A stretch of DNA of 64,000 nucleotides from Paenibacillus pabuli (GTDB lineage: Bacteria; Bacillota; Bacilli; Paenibacillales; Paenibacillaceae), in NCBI RefSeq assembly GCF_039831995.1, contig NZ_JBDOIO010000005.1, forward strand, positions 558,001 to 622,000, written 5' to 3'. Of the stretch, positions 35,321 through 44,065 are shown one piece after another (position 1 is the stretch's first letter; the number at the start of each line of letters is the position of its first letter). The translations under genes and the position numbers were made by a program. Under the pieces are notes generated by a model. It was not told the origin of the DNA, searched no databases, and worked only from the letters and a program-made list of their open reading frames with translations.

Positions 35321-35998
35321 TCAGCGTGAAGGGATGAACTGCTTCACCCATTGTCCGAATCCTTGCGGATTGCGGCTCTGGATCAGGACCGTACCCTCGC
35401 CTCTGAATCGGCATACCAGTCCTTCTCCACTGGTTACACTGGATAACCAGCCCTGCGATGCTTTTTCGATATGATACTCCATATATTGAGGCCAGGCAAC
35501 CAGGTGCGCGTTATCCACAATGACTTCTTCTCCCGCTGCCAGATGAATGGCATGAATTGCACCATAGGAAGACAGAAATACCGTACCTTTCCCGCTGATC
35601 TCAATAATGAAGAAACCCTCTCCCGAGAAGAGTCCCTTCTTCAGGTTTTGCATTTTACTATTTACCTGAATGCCTTCTGTCCCGGCCAAAAAGCCATCCT
35701 TCTGCACATACAGCGAATAGGAGCCATCCAGTTCAACAGCCTCCACACCGCCCATGGTGGAAGGTGACAGCAAAATTTCCGCAGGCCCTCCGGCAGCGGT
35801 TAACTCTTGAAAGAAGAACTTCTCCCCGCTGATCATTCTTCCAATTCCGGCAAACATGCCACCCTCCGCAGATCCCTTTAGCTGAACCGTTGGCGTCATG
35901 GATACCATGGCGCCGCTCTCAGCCTTGAATCGCTCGCCACGCTGCAAACGAACCTTGAGCATGGCAAAAGCACCCTCATGCAAAATCTCGTAATTCAT
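35321..35998 (-). CDS. AIM24/TIGR00266-family protein
   Basis: The 225-residue protein is all-beta with many glycines and the family stretches ERFKAESGAMVSMTPTVQLK and FFIIEISGKGTVFLSSYGAIH, typical of TIGR00266/AIM24 proteins. The bacterial role of the family is unclear. The start overlaps the stop of the HxlR gene by four bases (ATGA), so the regulator and this protein are made together. The link to an HxlR sensor suggests a stress-related job, but that is inference. Confidence 0.85.
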   Translation of the reverse strand: MNYEILHEGAFAMLKVRLQRGERFKAESGAMVSMTPTVQLKGSAEGGMFAGIGRMISGEKFFFQELTAAGGPAEILLSPSTMGGVEAVELDGSYSLYVQKDGFLAGTEGIQVNSKMQNLKKGLFSGEGFFIIEISGKGTVFLSSYGAIHAIHLAAGEEVIVDNAHLVAWPQYMEYHIEKASQGWLSSVTSGEGLVCRFRGEGTVLIQSRNPQGFGQWVKQFIPSR

Positions 35999-36393
35999 TG
36001 CTTGATCAGCTCCTTGTTCTCATCCGAATCAAAATGGTTCAGTCCATTGTCCTCGAGCATTGCTGATTTGTCTCCGTACTCCTTTACGATGTGCTGCTCT
36101 CCCCAATTGCATAGTGCATTCAGAATCGGCTCCAGACTCCAGCCATATTCACTGAGCTCATACTCTACCTTGGGCGGGACCTGATTATAGACAATCCGGT
36201 TCACGATTCCGTCATCCTCCAGCTCCCGGAGCTGTTGGGTTAACATCTTTTGGGTAATGGCGGGCATAATACGCTTAAGATCACTGGTGCGCTTTTTGCC
36301 ATGCGTGAGATGACAGAGAATGACACACTTCCATTTGCCGCCGATCACCTCAAGCGTAGCCTCAACCGAGATATTGTATTTTTTTCTGTTCAT
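35995..36393 (-). CDS. HxlR-family transcriptional regulator
   Basis: The 132-residue protein has the HxlR winged helix: ATLEVIGGKWKCVILCHLTHG, RTSDLKRIMPAITQKMLTQQ and then LREL-EDDGIVNR, with the wing VPPKVEYELSEYG. Cys38 in the first block and a Cys in helix 5 (LCNWGEQ) could sense electrophiles, as in Bacillus YodB and CatR, though the YodB Cys6 position is not matched. GGGGAGG precedes the ATG. It is co-translated with the AIM24 gene and divergent from an MFS exporter; a GTAC-rich repeat lies between. Confidence 0.88.
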   Translation of the reverse strand: MNRKKYNISVEATLEVIGGKWKCVILCHLTHGKKRTSDLKRIMPAITQKMLTQQLRELEDDGIVNRIVYNQVPPKVEYELSEYGWSLEPILNALCNWGEQHIVKEYGDKSAMLEDNGLNHFDSDENKELIKQ

Positions 36394-36451
36394 TATATGC
36401 TTCCTCCCCTAATCATCTGATGAACTTACCAAGATTAGCTATATAGGCACC

Positions 36452-36484
36452 AAAAAGTACGTATGGTACTAAAAAGTACGTACT
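36452..36484. promoter_or_regulatory. Candidate HxlR operator between hxlR and the MFS gene
   Basis: Two copies of AAAAAGTACGTA stand 19 bp apart. Within them lie the inverted repeat GTACT-AAAA-AGTAC (36466-36479) and the 10-bp palindrome AGTACGTACT (36475-36484). The site is 60-90 bp from both divergent starts, as expected for a regulator that controls itself and the exporter. Confidence 0.6.
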
Positions 36485-36560
36485 ATTCATTTTATACCGA
36501 ATAATTCATAATAGCATTTGCCGGTACGTAAATCTACATTCGGGGAGTTGAACAAGAAAC

Positions 36561-37748
36561 ATGATACAAGATTCAAAACGCAGCACCTGGGCCCTGCTCG
36601 CACTGGCCATTAGTGCATTTGCCATCGGCACCACTGAGTTTATCAGTGTTGGACTGCTGCCACTCATTGCGGGTGACCTGGGCATTTCCGTAACTACAGC
36701 GGGACTGACCGTTACTTTATATGCACTCGGTGTAACCTTCGGGGCGCCCATCCTGACCTCATTAACTTCAACCGTGTCACGCAAGACACTGTTGATGGCC
36801 ATCATGGTTGTTTTCATTGCAGGCAATACGATGGCCGCGCTATCCAGTGGCATCACAATGCTGCTTATAGCCCGGATTATTTCAGCCCTGTCGCATGGTG
36901 TATTTATGTCTATTGGTTCCACCATTGCGGCTGATCTCGTGCCAGCAAACCGCCGGGCCAGTGCCATCGCCATTATGTTCTCGGGCCTGACCATTGCTAC
37001 CGTAACCGGGGTGCCTCTGGGTACGCTGATCGGTCAACACTTAGGCTGGCGTGCTGCCTTTGTTCTCATTGTTATTGTCGGCATCATTGCCTTTATCGGT
37101 AATATGGTACTCGTTCCTTCCACACTGCAGCGTGGAACACGGACGGCATTCCGCGACCAATTGAAGCTTGTGACGGGAGGAAGGATGCTGCTGGCATTTG
37201 CAATCACAGCCGTCGGATATGGAGGTACATTCGTTGTCTTCACGTACCTGTCTCCGCTTCTGCATGATATCAGCGGATATTCCGAGAAAACCGTGGCAGC
37301 TATTTTATTGTTATACGGAATCGCCATCGCGATCGGCAATATCATCGGCGGCAAAGCGGCCAACCGTAATCCGCTGAAGGCATTGTTCTATATGTTTATC
37401 GTTCAGGCGGTCATTCTGGTTATACTGTACTTTACCGTACCCTTCAAGCTGGCAGCGCTACTTACCATTCTCGGCATGGGCCTGCTTGCCTTCATGAATG
37501 TACCCGGACTTCAGATGTATGTCGTAACGCTTGCAGAACGCTATGCGCCGCAGGCCAAGGATGTGGCCTCAGCCTTCAACATCGCTGCCTTTAACGCGGG
37601 TATCGCCATAGGCGCATACCTGGGCGGAGTCATTACCGACTCCATTGGGCTTGTGCACACGACTTGGGTCGGTGCAATTATGGTTTTGGCCGCTGTTCTC
37701 CTGACAGGATGGGCTAGAGTACTTGAACGCAAATCATCGGTTGCATAA
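36561..37748 (+). CDS. MFS exporter (DHA1 family, AraJ/YdhP-like)
   Basis: The 395-residue protein has twelve predicted helices. It starts with the DHA1 signature FAIGTTEFISVGLLPLIAGD in helix 1 and has the loop motif APILTSLTSTVSRKTLL after helix 2. The antiporter-like motif C reads SGLTIATVTGVPLGTLIGQ. Members export drugs, sugars or small metabolites using the proton gradient. It is divergent from the HxlR gene with a shared candidate operator, so export of a toxic electrophile or drug is a reasonable guess. GGGGAG is 13 bases before the ATG. No T-rich terminator follows, but a GGCTGCA...TGCAGCC inverted repeat lies after the stop. Confidence 0.88.
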   Translation: MIQDSKRSTWALLALAISAFAIGTTEFISVGLLPLIAGDLGISVTTAGLTVTLYALGVTFGAPILTSLTSTVSRKTLLMAIMVVFIAGNTMAALSSGITMLLIARIISALSHGVFMSIGSTIAADLVPANRRASAIAIMFSGLTIATVTGVPLGTLIGQHLGWRAAFVLIVIVGIIAFIGNMVLVPSTLQRGTRTAFRDQLKLVTGGRMLLAFAITAVGYGGTFVVFTYLSPLLHDISGYSEKTVAAILLLYGIAIAIGNIIGGKAANRNPLKALFYMFIVQAVILVILYFTVPFKLAALLTILGMGLLAFMNVPGLQMYVVTLAERYAPQAKDVASAFNIAAFNAGIAIGAYLGGVITDSIGLVHTTWVGAIMVLAAVLLTGWARVLERKSSVA

Positions 37749-37965
37749 ACGTTCTATATGGGAACAGGCTGCACCGAAGACTGAATTCTCAGACTGATAC
37801 GTTCGGCCACTCATGCAGCCCTATTTAAGGGAACCGGTTTCGCATGGTATCGTATTATAGTATGTTGAACTCTATTTAATCTACCCTCATTTAATTTTGC
37901 GGGATCAGATTAAACGATTTGAGAATCACTTTTACGAACTATGAACACACTTAGGAGGACATCAC

Positions 37966-38811
37966 ATGACAGCACAACACTTACAATCTACAGTAGCTTT
38001 GCATAACGGCATTCAAATGCCTTGGTTTGGACTAGGAGTATTTAAGGTAGAAGAAGGCGCAGAATTGATCGAAGCGGTCAAAAAAGCAATCCAGCATGGC
38101 TACCGCAGCATTGATACTGCCGCAATATATGGTAACGAATCCGGTGTCGGACAGGCGATTGCCGAAGCATTGAAAGAGAACAACCTGAAGCGCGAAGAAC
38201 TGTTTGTCACATCCAAAGCCTGGACTGCAGACCTTGGATATGAAGAGACTCTTGCAGCCTTCGATACAACTTTGAACAAGCTGGGTCTGGAATATCTGGA
38301 TCTGTACCTGATTCACTGGCCAAAAGCAGGCAAATACAAAGGTGCGTGGAAAGCCATGGAAGAGCTCTATGCAGCAGGCCGGATCAAAGCAATCGGCGTA
38401 AGTAACTTCCAGATTCATCATCTTGAAGACCTGATGAAGGATGCCAAAGTGAAACCGATGGTTAACCAAGTTGAGTATCATCCTCGCCTTACTCAGGTTG
38501 AACTCAAAGCCTTCTGTGAGAAGCACGGCATCCAGCTTGAAGCCTGGTCCCCGTTGATGCAGGGTCAACTGCTGGACAACCCGGTGCTCACTGAGATCGC
38601 TTCAGCCAAAGGCAAATCCGTGGCACAAGTCATCCTGCGCTGGGATCTGCAAAATGGTGTCATCACCATTCCGAAGTCCACCAAGGAACATCGGATCATC
38701 GAAAACTCTTCTATCTTCGACTTTGAATTGTCCAACGATGAGATGGATCGGATCAGCGCCCTCAACGAAGATGTTCGTGTAGGACCAGACCCGGACAACT
38801 TCGATTTCTAA
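37966..38811 (+). CDS. Aldo/keto reductase (YvgN/diketogluconate reductase type)
   Basis: The 281-residue protein is a full AKR5-like enzyme. Catalytic residues appear in SIDTAAIYGNESGVG (Asp, Tyr), VTSKAW (Lys) and YLIHWPKAG (His). The cofactor stretch near the C-terminus reads GVITIPKSTKEHRIIEN. Bacillus YvgN reduces methylglyoxal and other aldehydes with NADPH, and a similar detoxifying role is likely here. AGGAGG precedes the ATG at good spacing. The gene ends in a terminator and is probably monocistronic. Confidence 0.91.
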   Translation: MTAQHLQSTVALHNGIQMPWFGLGVFKVEEGAELIEAVKKAIQHGYRSIDTAAIYGNESGVGQAIAEALKENNLKREELFVTSKAWTADLGYEETLAAFDTTLNKLGLEYLDLYLIHWPKAGKYKGAWKAMEELYAAGRIKAIGVSNFQIHHLEDLMKDAKVKPMVNQVEYHPRLTQVELKAFCEKHGIQLEAWSPLMQGQLLDNPVLTEIASAKGKSVAQVILRWDLQNGVITIPKSTKEHRIIENSSIFDFELSNDEMDRISALNEDVRVGPDPDNFDF

Positions 38812-38823
38812 TTAGAACGAAGC

Positions 38824-38870
38824 AAAAAGCCTCCATTCCCTCGCCATAAGCGGGAGTGTGGGGGCTTTTG
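38824..38870 (+). terminator. Terminator after the second aldo/keto reductase gene
   Basis: AAAAAGCC, CCCTCG, a loop, GCGGGAG and GGGGGCTTTTG form a bulged hairpin ending in a T run. Confidence 0.75.
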
Positions 38871-38910
38871 TGTTGTGGTATGCAATACTTCTTGAAGAGA
38901 TACATTACTA

Positions 38911-38950
38911 CATAAAAGACACTCCTGAACTTATCAGGATTGTCTTTTAT
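38911..38950 (-). terminator. Terminator after the chitinase operon
   Basis: ATAAAAGACA and TGTCTTTTAT close an inner TCCTGA/TCAGGA stem. The T-rich arm follows on the minus strand, directly after the downstream chitinase stop. Confidence 0.75.
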
Positions 38951-38960
38951 TATAGGTGTT

Positions 38961-41063
38961 TTACGATTGAAGCTGCCACAATGCAGCCACATTGGATGGT
39001 TCCCATCCCTGTAAAGAGGTATGGGACTGCAAACATTTATACGTTTTTCCGTTATACGTCACAAGCTGCCCTACAGTGTAGGCGGTGTTGGCCTGCCAGG
39101 CGGAAACGCCTGGATTCGTCGTTCCTGTTGCAGTTTTCACGGTTAAGGCGCTGCTCGCAGCAGATAGGTTGCCTGCCGCATCCTTGGCTTTTACTGTGAA
39201 CGTATATGAGGTATCTGCCGCCAGTCCTGTCACAGTTGCCGATGTTCCGCTTACGGTTGTCACCAGAACCGTTCCGTTGTATACCTCATATCCAGTTACA
39301 GCGACGTTGTCTGTGGAGGCCCCCCAGCTAAGTGTAATCGTGGATGACGTTTTCGCAGTAGAAATGAGGTTCGTCGGCACAGTTGGCGCCTGGGCATCTC
39401 CTCCCGGCTGAGCAGCAGTACTTACGGTTACGCTATTGCTAGCTGCGGATAGATTGCCTGCCGCATCCTTTGCTTTTACCGTGAACGTATAGGAAGTACT
39501 CGGTGCTAGCCCGCTAATTGTCGCGGTCGTGCCCGTGACGGAAGTCGTGAGATTAGCGCCATTATAAACGTTATAACCGGTAACCCCAACGTTATCCGTC
39601 GAAGCATTCCAGGCCAGGGTTACCGAGCTTGCCGTCACTCCTGCCGAACGGGCATTGCCCGGTGCGCTCGGTGCTGTCGTATCCGCTGGCGGCACCGTGC
39701 CCCCGTTAGATAGATCCGATTTTAACTTATTTTGGAGTGTCTTGTTGCGGTCCCCGCTGAGCTCCCAGAACATCGCCCCGCCAAGCCCTTTACTTTTGAT
39801 ATATGAGGTCTTGTGCCCGATGGACTCCGCATCGTCATAGCTGATGAAGCGCTTGTTGGAGGCATTATAGAGATATGGCACTTTGGCCGTATCGTTCCAA
39901 TAGCGTGTGTACCCATTTTTATTAATGTAATTGGCCTCCAAATCATAAAAGTCAAAGGAACCTGCCTCCCATGTCCCTATAGAAGAACCGCCCGAGCACG
40001 CCTGATACTGGCCATTATTCGCCTGTGCGCATCCATCCCAGCCCCGGCCGTAAAATGGAACACCCAGCACCAGCTTGGCAGCCGGTACTCCTGCATTCAG
40101 ATGCCCTTGTGCTCCGGCAGCCACATTAAATGTATTGCTATCCGGTACTCCTGCACTTGCAGCGGCAGGATCCGCATTTAGAGGCGCATTATGTGCACTA
40201 ATTTTCTGCCAGGCTCCGTTAAAATCGTAGGTCATGATGTTAATCCAGTCGACAATGGAAGCGATGTTCGCAAGCTCTGTATTGGCAGCATAGGTTGGAG
40301 ATGCTCCGCTTGCAATCGTAAGCAGGTACTCTTTGCCGTCAACGGCTTCCGCCGCATCCAGCTTTTCGCGGATCTTGCTCAGGAGCAGGGTATAGTTCTG
40401 CTTATCTTCAGGACGTTTGCTGTTACCATCCAGCCCGCCTGACACCGGGTACTCCCAGTCGAGATCTACCCCGTCAAAGTTGTATTTCCGCAGGAAATCA
40501 ACGGCAGAGTTCGCAAAGACCTCGCGAGTTGCGGACGTTGCTGCTACATCGGAGAAGCGATTGGACCATGTCCATCCTCCGACGGAAATAATCGTTTTCA
40601 GATTTGGATTGATTTGTTTCAGTTTGTTAAGCTGATGGATATTGCCAGCATAGGGCTGATCCCAGGTATCGCCTGCAAATTGTTTTCCTGTATCAATCCA
40701 GGGGTCTCCCAGGACAATCGTTCCATTCGGTACATTGATCGTCTGGCTCTTCTCATCCTGGCAGCTCCAAGTTACCGGATTGGGGCCCGAAGGATCTGGA
40801 TTTCCATGAATGCCATTCCAGCAAATGTCGGCAAAGGCATAGTTGATATGCGTCACTTTGGTCGGATCAATATCGGTTACATTGTAGTTTCGGCCGTATG
40901 CCGCCCAGGCAGGATAGTAACCGACAATTTTATAACCATCTGCGGCTTCGGCCGTTCGAGACTGAAACGTAAATGAAGGGATGATGACTGATAAGAGCAG
41001 GGTCAGACCGAGGAGAAACTTACCGATTTTTTTGATATCCATGTGTTTATATCCATATGGCAT
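38961..41063 (-). CDS. Secreted GH18 chitinase with two FnIII domains and a C-terminal CBM5/12
   Basis: The 700-residue protein has a signal peptide (cut near residue 40, AEA-ADG) and a GH18 domain (about 43-452). The catalytic motif DGVDLDWE gives acid/base Glu204. Two FnIII modules (464-550, 558-645) are linked by short Pro/Gly/Ala stretches, and a CBM5/12 (654-700) ends with HTSLQGWEPSNVAALWQLQ. GH18 enzymes cleave chitin with retention of configuration, and the binding module holds the enzyme on the crystal. Its ATG overlaps the stop of the upstream chitinase by one base (TAATG), with AAGGAGG inside that gene, so both are co-translated. Confidence 0.94.
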   Translation of the reverse strand: MPYGYKHMDIKKIGKFLLGLTLLLSVIIPSFTFQSRTAEAADGYKIVGYYPAWAAYGRNYNVTDIDPTKVTHINYAFADICWNGIHGNPDPSGPNPVTWSCQDEKSQTINVPNGTIVLGDPWIDTGKQFAGDTWDQPYAGNIHQLNKLKQINPNLKTIISVGGWTWSNRFSDVAATSATREVFANSAVDFLRKYNFDGVDLDWEYPVSGGLDGNSKRPEDKQNYTLLLSKIREKLDAAEAVDGKEYLLTIASGASPTYAANTELANIASIVDWINIMTYDFNGAWQKISAHNAPLNADPAAASAGVPDSNTFNVAAGAQGHLNAGVPAAKLVLGVPFYGRGWDGCAQANNGQYQACSGGSSIGTWEAGSFDFYDLEANYINKNGYTRYWNDTAKVPYLYNASNKRFISYDDAESIGHKTSYIKSKGLGGAMFWELSGDRNKTLQNKLKSDLSNGGTVPPADTTAPSAPGNARSAGVTASSVTLAWNASTDNVGVTGYNVYNGANLTTSVTGTTATISGLAPSTSYTFTVKAKDAAGNLSAASNSVTVSTAAQPGGDAQAPTVPTNLISTAKTSSTITLSWGASTDNVAVTGYEVYNGTVLVTTVSGTSATVTGLAADTSYTFTVKAKDAAGNLSAASSALTVKTATGTTNPGVSAWQANTAYTVGQLVTYNGKTYKCLQSHTSLQGWEPSNVAALWQLQS
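39129..39674 (-). repeat. Tandem FnIII-module repeat within the chitinase gene
   Basis: Two FnIII-coding units (39674-39414 and 39392-39129) share long near-identical blocks, such as the DNA for SYTFTVKAKDAAGNLSAAS in each. The upstream chitinase gene has a third, related unit (42364-42101; TYVFTVKAKDAAGNVSAAS). The pattern points to domain duplication and a possible site of recombination between the genes. Confidence 0.75.
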
Positions 41064-42640
41064 TAGTACACAACCTCCTTCGTTGTTTGCGTGCTGAGCC
41101 CATTCAGATAAGAACGATGCGCGTTCGAGAACTGATTATTCGTATACGCATCCCAGTTAATGGACCAGGTCATAATGCCCTTAAGGCCCGGATACCCTTC
41201 TGGTTGGCGCAAGGTATAAGAACCACCGTAGGATACACCCTTGATCAAGTAATTCAATGCCTTCTGCAGTTCGGCAGGTGTTGTATATCCCCCTCCGGCT
41301 GCCTGTTGGGATGCCGGTACACCGATTGCAATCTGGTCCGGACGCAACGGGGGGAAGAATGCCCCCGGGTTTCCGCCTATATTAAATCCTTGAAGCAGCA
41401 TCTCGGCCATGGCTACATGGAAATCTGCTGTGCCTTGAGCGTATGACCGCCCATCCAGCCCCACCATGGACCCACTATTATAGTGCTGCACGTGAAGCAG
41501 CGTCAGATCGTTACGCAAGGCATGAATAACCGGCAAATATGCTCCCCAGGGTCCGCCATAGGACAGATAACCGCCTTGGACATAGGCCGTCTCCGGTGCA
41601 GCGGTAAGTATGAACTCACTGCCAAAGTGTGACTTGACCGCCTTTACACCCTGGATGAGATTAACGATCTTGGGTGTCGTCGGATTGCGGAAATCGGTAT
41701 CTCCCGCATTCAGGGAAAGGGAGCTTCCTTCAAGGTCGATATCCAGACCATCGAAGCCGTAAGTCGAAATAATAGATTTCAGTGACTCCTCAAACTGTTG
41801 CCTCTTGCCTGCATCGGTAAGCTCAATCGTTCCATTGGCTCCCCCCATGGAAAGCAGTACTTTTTTTCCCTGGCTCTGGAGATAGGCAATGTCTGATTTG
41901 AATTCGGCTACTGTAGCGTTATATGGAGTAAAGGCGAGCGTGCCGCTGCCGTGCGAAACCGGTTCGGCGAAGGAGACATTAACGATATCGTAGGCTGTGG
42001 ACACGCTGCGAAGTCTAAGATTGGTAGAGCCATTGTCGAAGTTGTGCCAGTACCCGATCAGCCACTTGTTACCGATTGGCCCCGGATTCGGGGTTCCGGT
42101 GGAAGTCGTTATACTGAGGGGATTGCTTGCAGCGGATACATTGCCTGCAGCATCTTTTGCTTTTACTGTAAAAACATACGTAGTACCGCTGGTCAGCCCA
42201 CTTATTGTAGTCGTTGCAGCTGAGGTACTCGCCACGAGAGCACCATTTTGGTACACGTCGTATCCGGCCACCCCCACATTATCCGTGGATACATTCCAGG
42301 CAAGCTGGACTGAGGTCCTGGTGACAGAGGATGAGGTTAAGCCTGCAGGAATGGAGGGTGGGGTTGTATCCGGAACAGGTGTCTCTCCTCCCTCCCCGGG
42401 ACCATCCCCAACATAGGTCCACAGTGCAGGAACTAGAGGAGGCTCCCATCCGTTCAAAGCTGTATGGGACTGAATGCATTCATAATTTTTGTTTTGATAT
42501 GTTACGAGATCTCCTTTCTTGTATGCGGTGCCGGCCTGCCACTGGGCAGCGGCGTCTGCTCTTGGTGCAAACCACGAAATGATCAGAAGAAATGACAAAG
42601 CGACTAGGATAACCGGGCGGAACCAAACAGCTTGATTCAT
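41063..42640 (-). CDS. Secreted GH18 chitinase with N-terminal CBM5/12 and FnIII (ChiD-like)
   Basis: The 525-residue protein has a signal peptide (about residues 1-30, ending ADA-AAQ) and a CBM5/12 (33-76, IQSHTALNGWEPPLVPALW). One FnIII module (93-180) follows, then a GH18 domain (about 191-515) with DGLDIDLE, which gives catalytic Glu304. The domain order is the mirror image of the downstream chitinase, and the GH18 domain is of a different, shorter subtype. The two enzymes may attack chitin from different ends or sites. GGAGGG precedes the ATG. It is the first full gene of the operon. Confidence 0.93.
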   Translation of the reverse strand: MNQAVWFRPVILVALSFLLIISWFAPRADAAAQWQAGTAYKKGDLVTYQNKNYECIQSHTALNGWEPPLVPALWTYVGDGPGEGGETPVPDTTPPSIPAGLTSSSVTRTSVQLAWNVSTDNVGVAGYDVYQNGALVASTSAATTTISGLTSGTTYVFTVKAKDAAGNVSAASNPLSITTSTGTPNPGPIGNKWLIGYWHNFDNGSTNLRLRSVSTAYDIVNVSFAEPVSHGSGTLAFTPYNATVAEFKSDIAYLQSQGKKVLLSMGGANGTIELTDAGKRQQFEESLKSIISTYGFDGLDIDLEGSSLSLNAGDTDFRNPTTPKIVNLIQGVKAVKSHFGSEFILTAAPETAYVQGGYLSYGGPWGAYLPVIHALRNDLTLLHVQHYNSGSMVGLDGRSYAQGTADFHVAMAEMLLQGFNIGGNPGAFFPPLRPDQIAIGVPASQQAAGGGYTTPAELQKALNYLIKGVSYGGSYTLRQPEGYPGLKGIMTWSINWDAYTNNQFSNAHRSYLNGLSTQTTKEVVY

Positions 42641-42658
42641 GCAACATCCCTCCTGTAC

Positions 42659-42775
42659 TCAGGTTGTTTTCACCTTGCAAAAGCTTCTCGGTGCACTTGC
42701 ATGTGATCTGCGACGATAGAGCTTTAATACATGATTGATAAATACGCTTGCTGCTTCCCCCTCTCTCTTTGGCAT
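42659..42775 (-). CDS. Possible 38-residue basic peptide upstream of the chitinases
   Basis: A frame from an ATG at 42775, with GGAGGG eight bases upstream, encodes a basic peptide (MPKREGEAASVFINHVLKLY, then RRR and Ser/Lys-rich residues) and stops 18 bp before the first chitinase. It has no known motif. It may be a leader peptide for the operon, or non-coding 5' region with a chance site. Confidence 0.3.
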   Translation of the reverse strand: MPKREGEAASVFINHVLKLYRRRSHASAPRSFCKVKTT

Positions 42776-42920
42776 CGGACCTTCCCTCCATTCTCGTTTT
42801 AAATTATGACATCCAGATTTTACAGGGAATTTACAGATCCTCATCTGTATTTAATCAGTAAAACGCAAATGAGATAAGGGATAAATTATTCTTTTGGAGG
42901 GCGAAAATTGAATATGCCGC

Positions 42921-42968
42921 AAAAAAAAGACTGTCCGCCAAGCCCATAATGGACTTGAAAGACAGCCT
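42921..42968 (-). terminator. Terminator after the pectinesterase gene
   Basis: GGCTGTC...GACAGTC encloses CAAGTCCATTATGGGCTTG, and eight T residues follow on the minus strand. It separates the pectinesterase transcript from the chitinase operon. Confidence 0.9.
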
Positions 42969-43031
42969 TGCATAAGCTCCTGCAACAGGTAGTAAAGCAT
43001 TGCTCTTGAGAAAAATAGGGATTATTACCCT

Positions 43032-44033
43032 TCAGCCAAAGGGTTGCCATTCATCCTCTCCGGAGAGCACGCGAGATAGTGAATATTCCATTGCCTGCTG
43101 CTCATTCAGAATGGTTGCCCACGGCACTCGCCCGGCCCTGCTCCCTGCTCCCGGACCCTTACTGTTATATTCGGCGAACACCACGCTGGCCTCTGCATCA
43201 GGTTTGTTCCAGTTATGCCAGCCCTCCTGCTTCACATGAGCACCCATCCAGCAATGCAGGAAACACACCTTGGCATGATTCCGCCACGGCCTGCCGAGAT
43301 ATACCGATTGCGGAGGTGCATTGCCGGTAAGAGCACAATCAATGAAGACATAACCGTACCGGACGTCTTCTGGTGTAGAGGCCGCAGTAATCCAGCCATT
43401 CACCTTCTCCTCTGCTGAAGCATGATCGGATAAACGATTTTTGGCAAAGATTTCACAATCCTTGAAAACGGCTGTAGCGGAGCCAAAAATAAAATCAATG
43501 TCACCTTCGATGTAACAATCCTCATAATACTGACGCAGTTTCCGGCGCTCCGCACCATCGCGCGGCCCTCCGAAAGAGGCTCGATCCATCGGCTGTTCCG
43601 GCAGCGGCCCGGTGAAGATGGTATCCTGGTGACCGATAAAGCGGCAACCCCGGAAAGCTGCCCGGTCCCCATCCACATACACGGCAAGGGCCTGCCCAAC
43701 ATCCTTGCCGGGACCGGCGGAATTGACGAAGGAAAGCCCCTCTGCCGTGAAATCATCTGCTCCAATTAAGGCCGTATAGGAATGGAACGTATGATATAAC
43801 TCCCCGTCAGGGAACGTCTTGAGTGCATAGTCGTCATATGTAACAATGGTCTGCTCTGCTCCCTCACCGATGAGATGAACCCACGGCTTCTCAATATGCA
43901 GCTTCTCAACATAGACACCTTGTCTAATACGAACAACAAACTTATCGGTATTTTGGTCCGGTATGGCGTCAATCGCAGCCTGAATCGTGGCAAAATCACC
44001 GCTCCCATCCGCAGCAACCAGGTAACCATTCAT
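43032..44033 (-). CDS. Pectinesterase (carbohydrate esterase family 8), no signal peptide
   Basis: The 333-residue protein is a CE8 beta-helix enzyme that removes methyl groups from pectin. Typical motifs are GDFATIQAAIDAIP, the first catalytic Asp in CRFIGHQDTIF, the second in CYIEGDIDFIFGSATAVF, and YLGRPWRNHAKVCFL with the Arg. No signal peptide is present, so it should act in the cytoplasm on imported short oligogalacturonates. I chose the ATG at 44033, with GGGAG 11 bases upstream. An AraC-family gene ends 32 bp before it on the same strand and is its probable regulator. Confidence 0.92.
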   Translation of the reverse strand: MNGYLVAADGSGDFATIQAAIDAIPDQNTDKFVVRIRQGVYVEKLHIEKPWVHLIGEGAEQTIVTYDDYALKTFPDGELYHTFHSYTALIGADDFTAEGLSFVNSAGPGKDVGQALAVYVDGDRAAFRGCRFIGHQDTIFTGPLPEQPMDRASFGGPRDGAERRKLRQYYEDCYIEGDIDFIFGSATAVFKDCEIFAKNRLSDHASAEEKVNGWITAASTPEDVRYGYVFIDCALTGNAPPQSVYLGRPWRNHAKVCFLHCWMGAHVKQEGWHNWNKPDAEASVVFAEYNSKGPGAGSRAGRVPWATILNEQQAMEYSLSRVLSGEDEWQPFG

Positions 44034-44065
44034 ATGCTGATCCACTCCCTGTACGTATTCCAATT

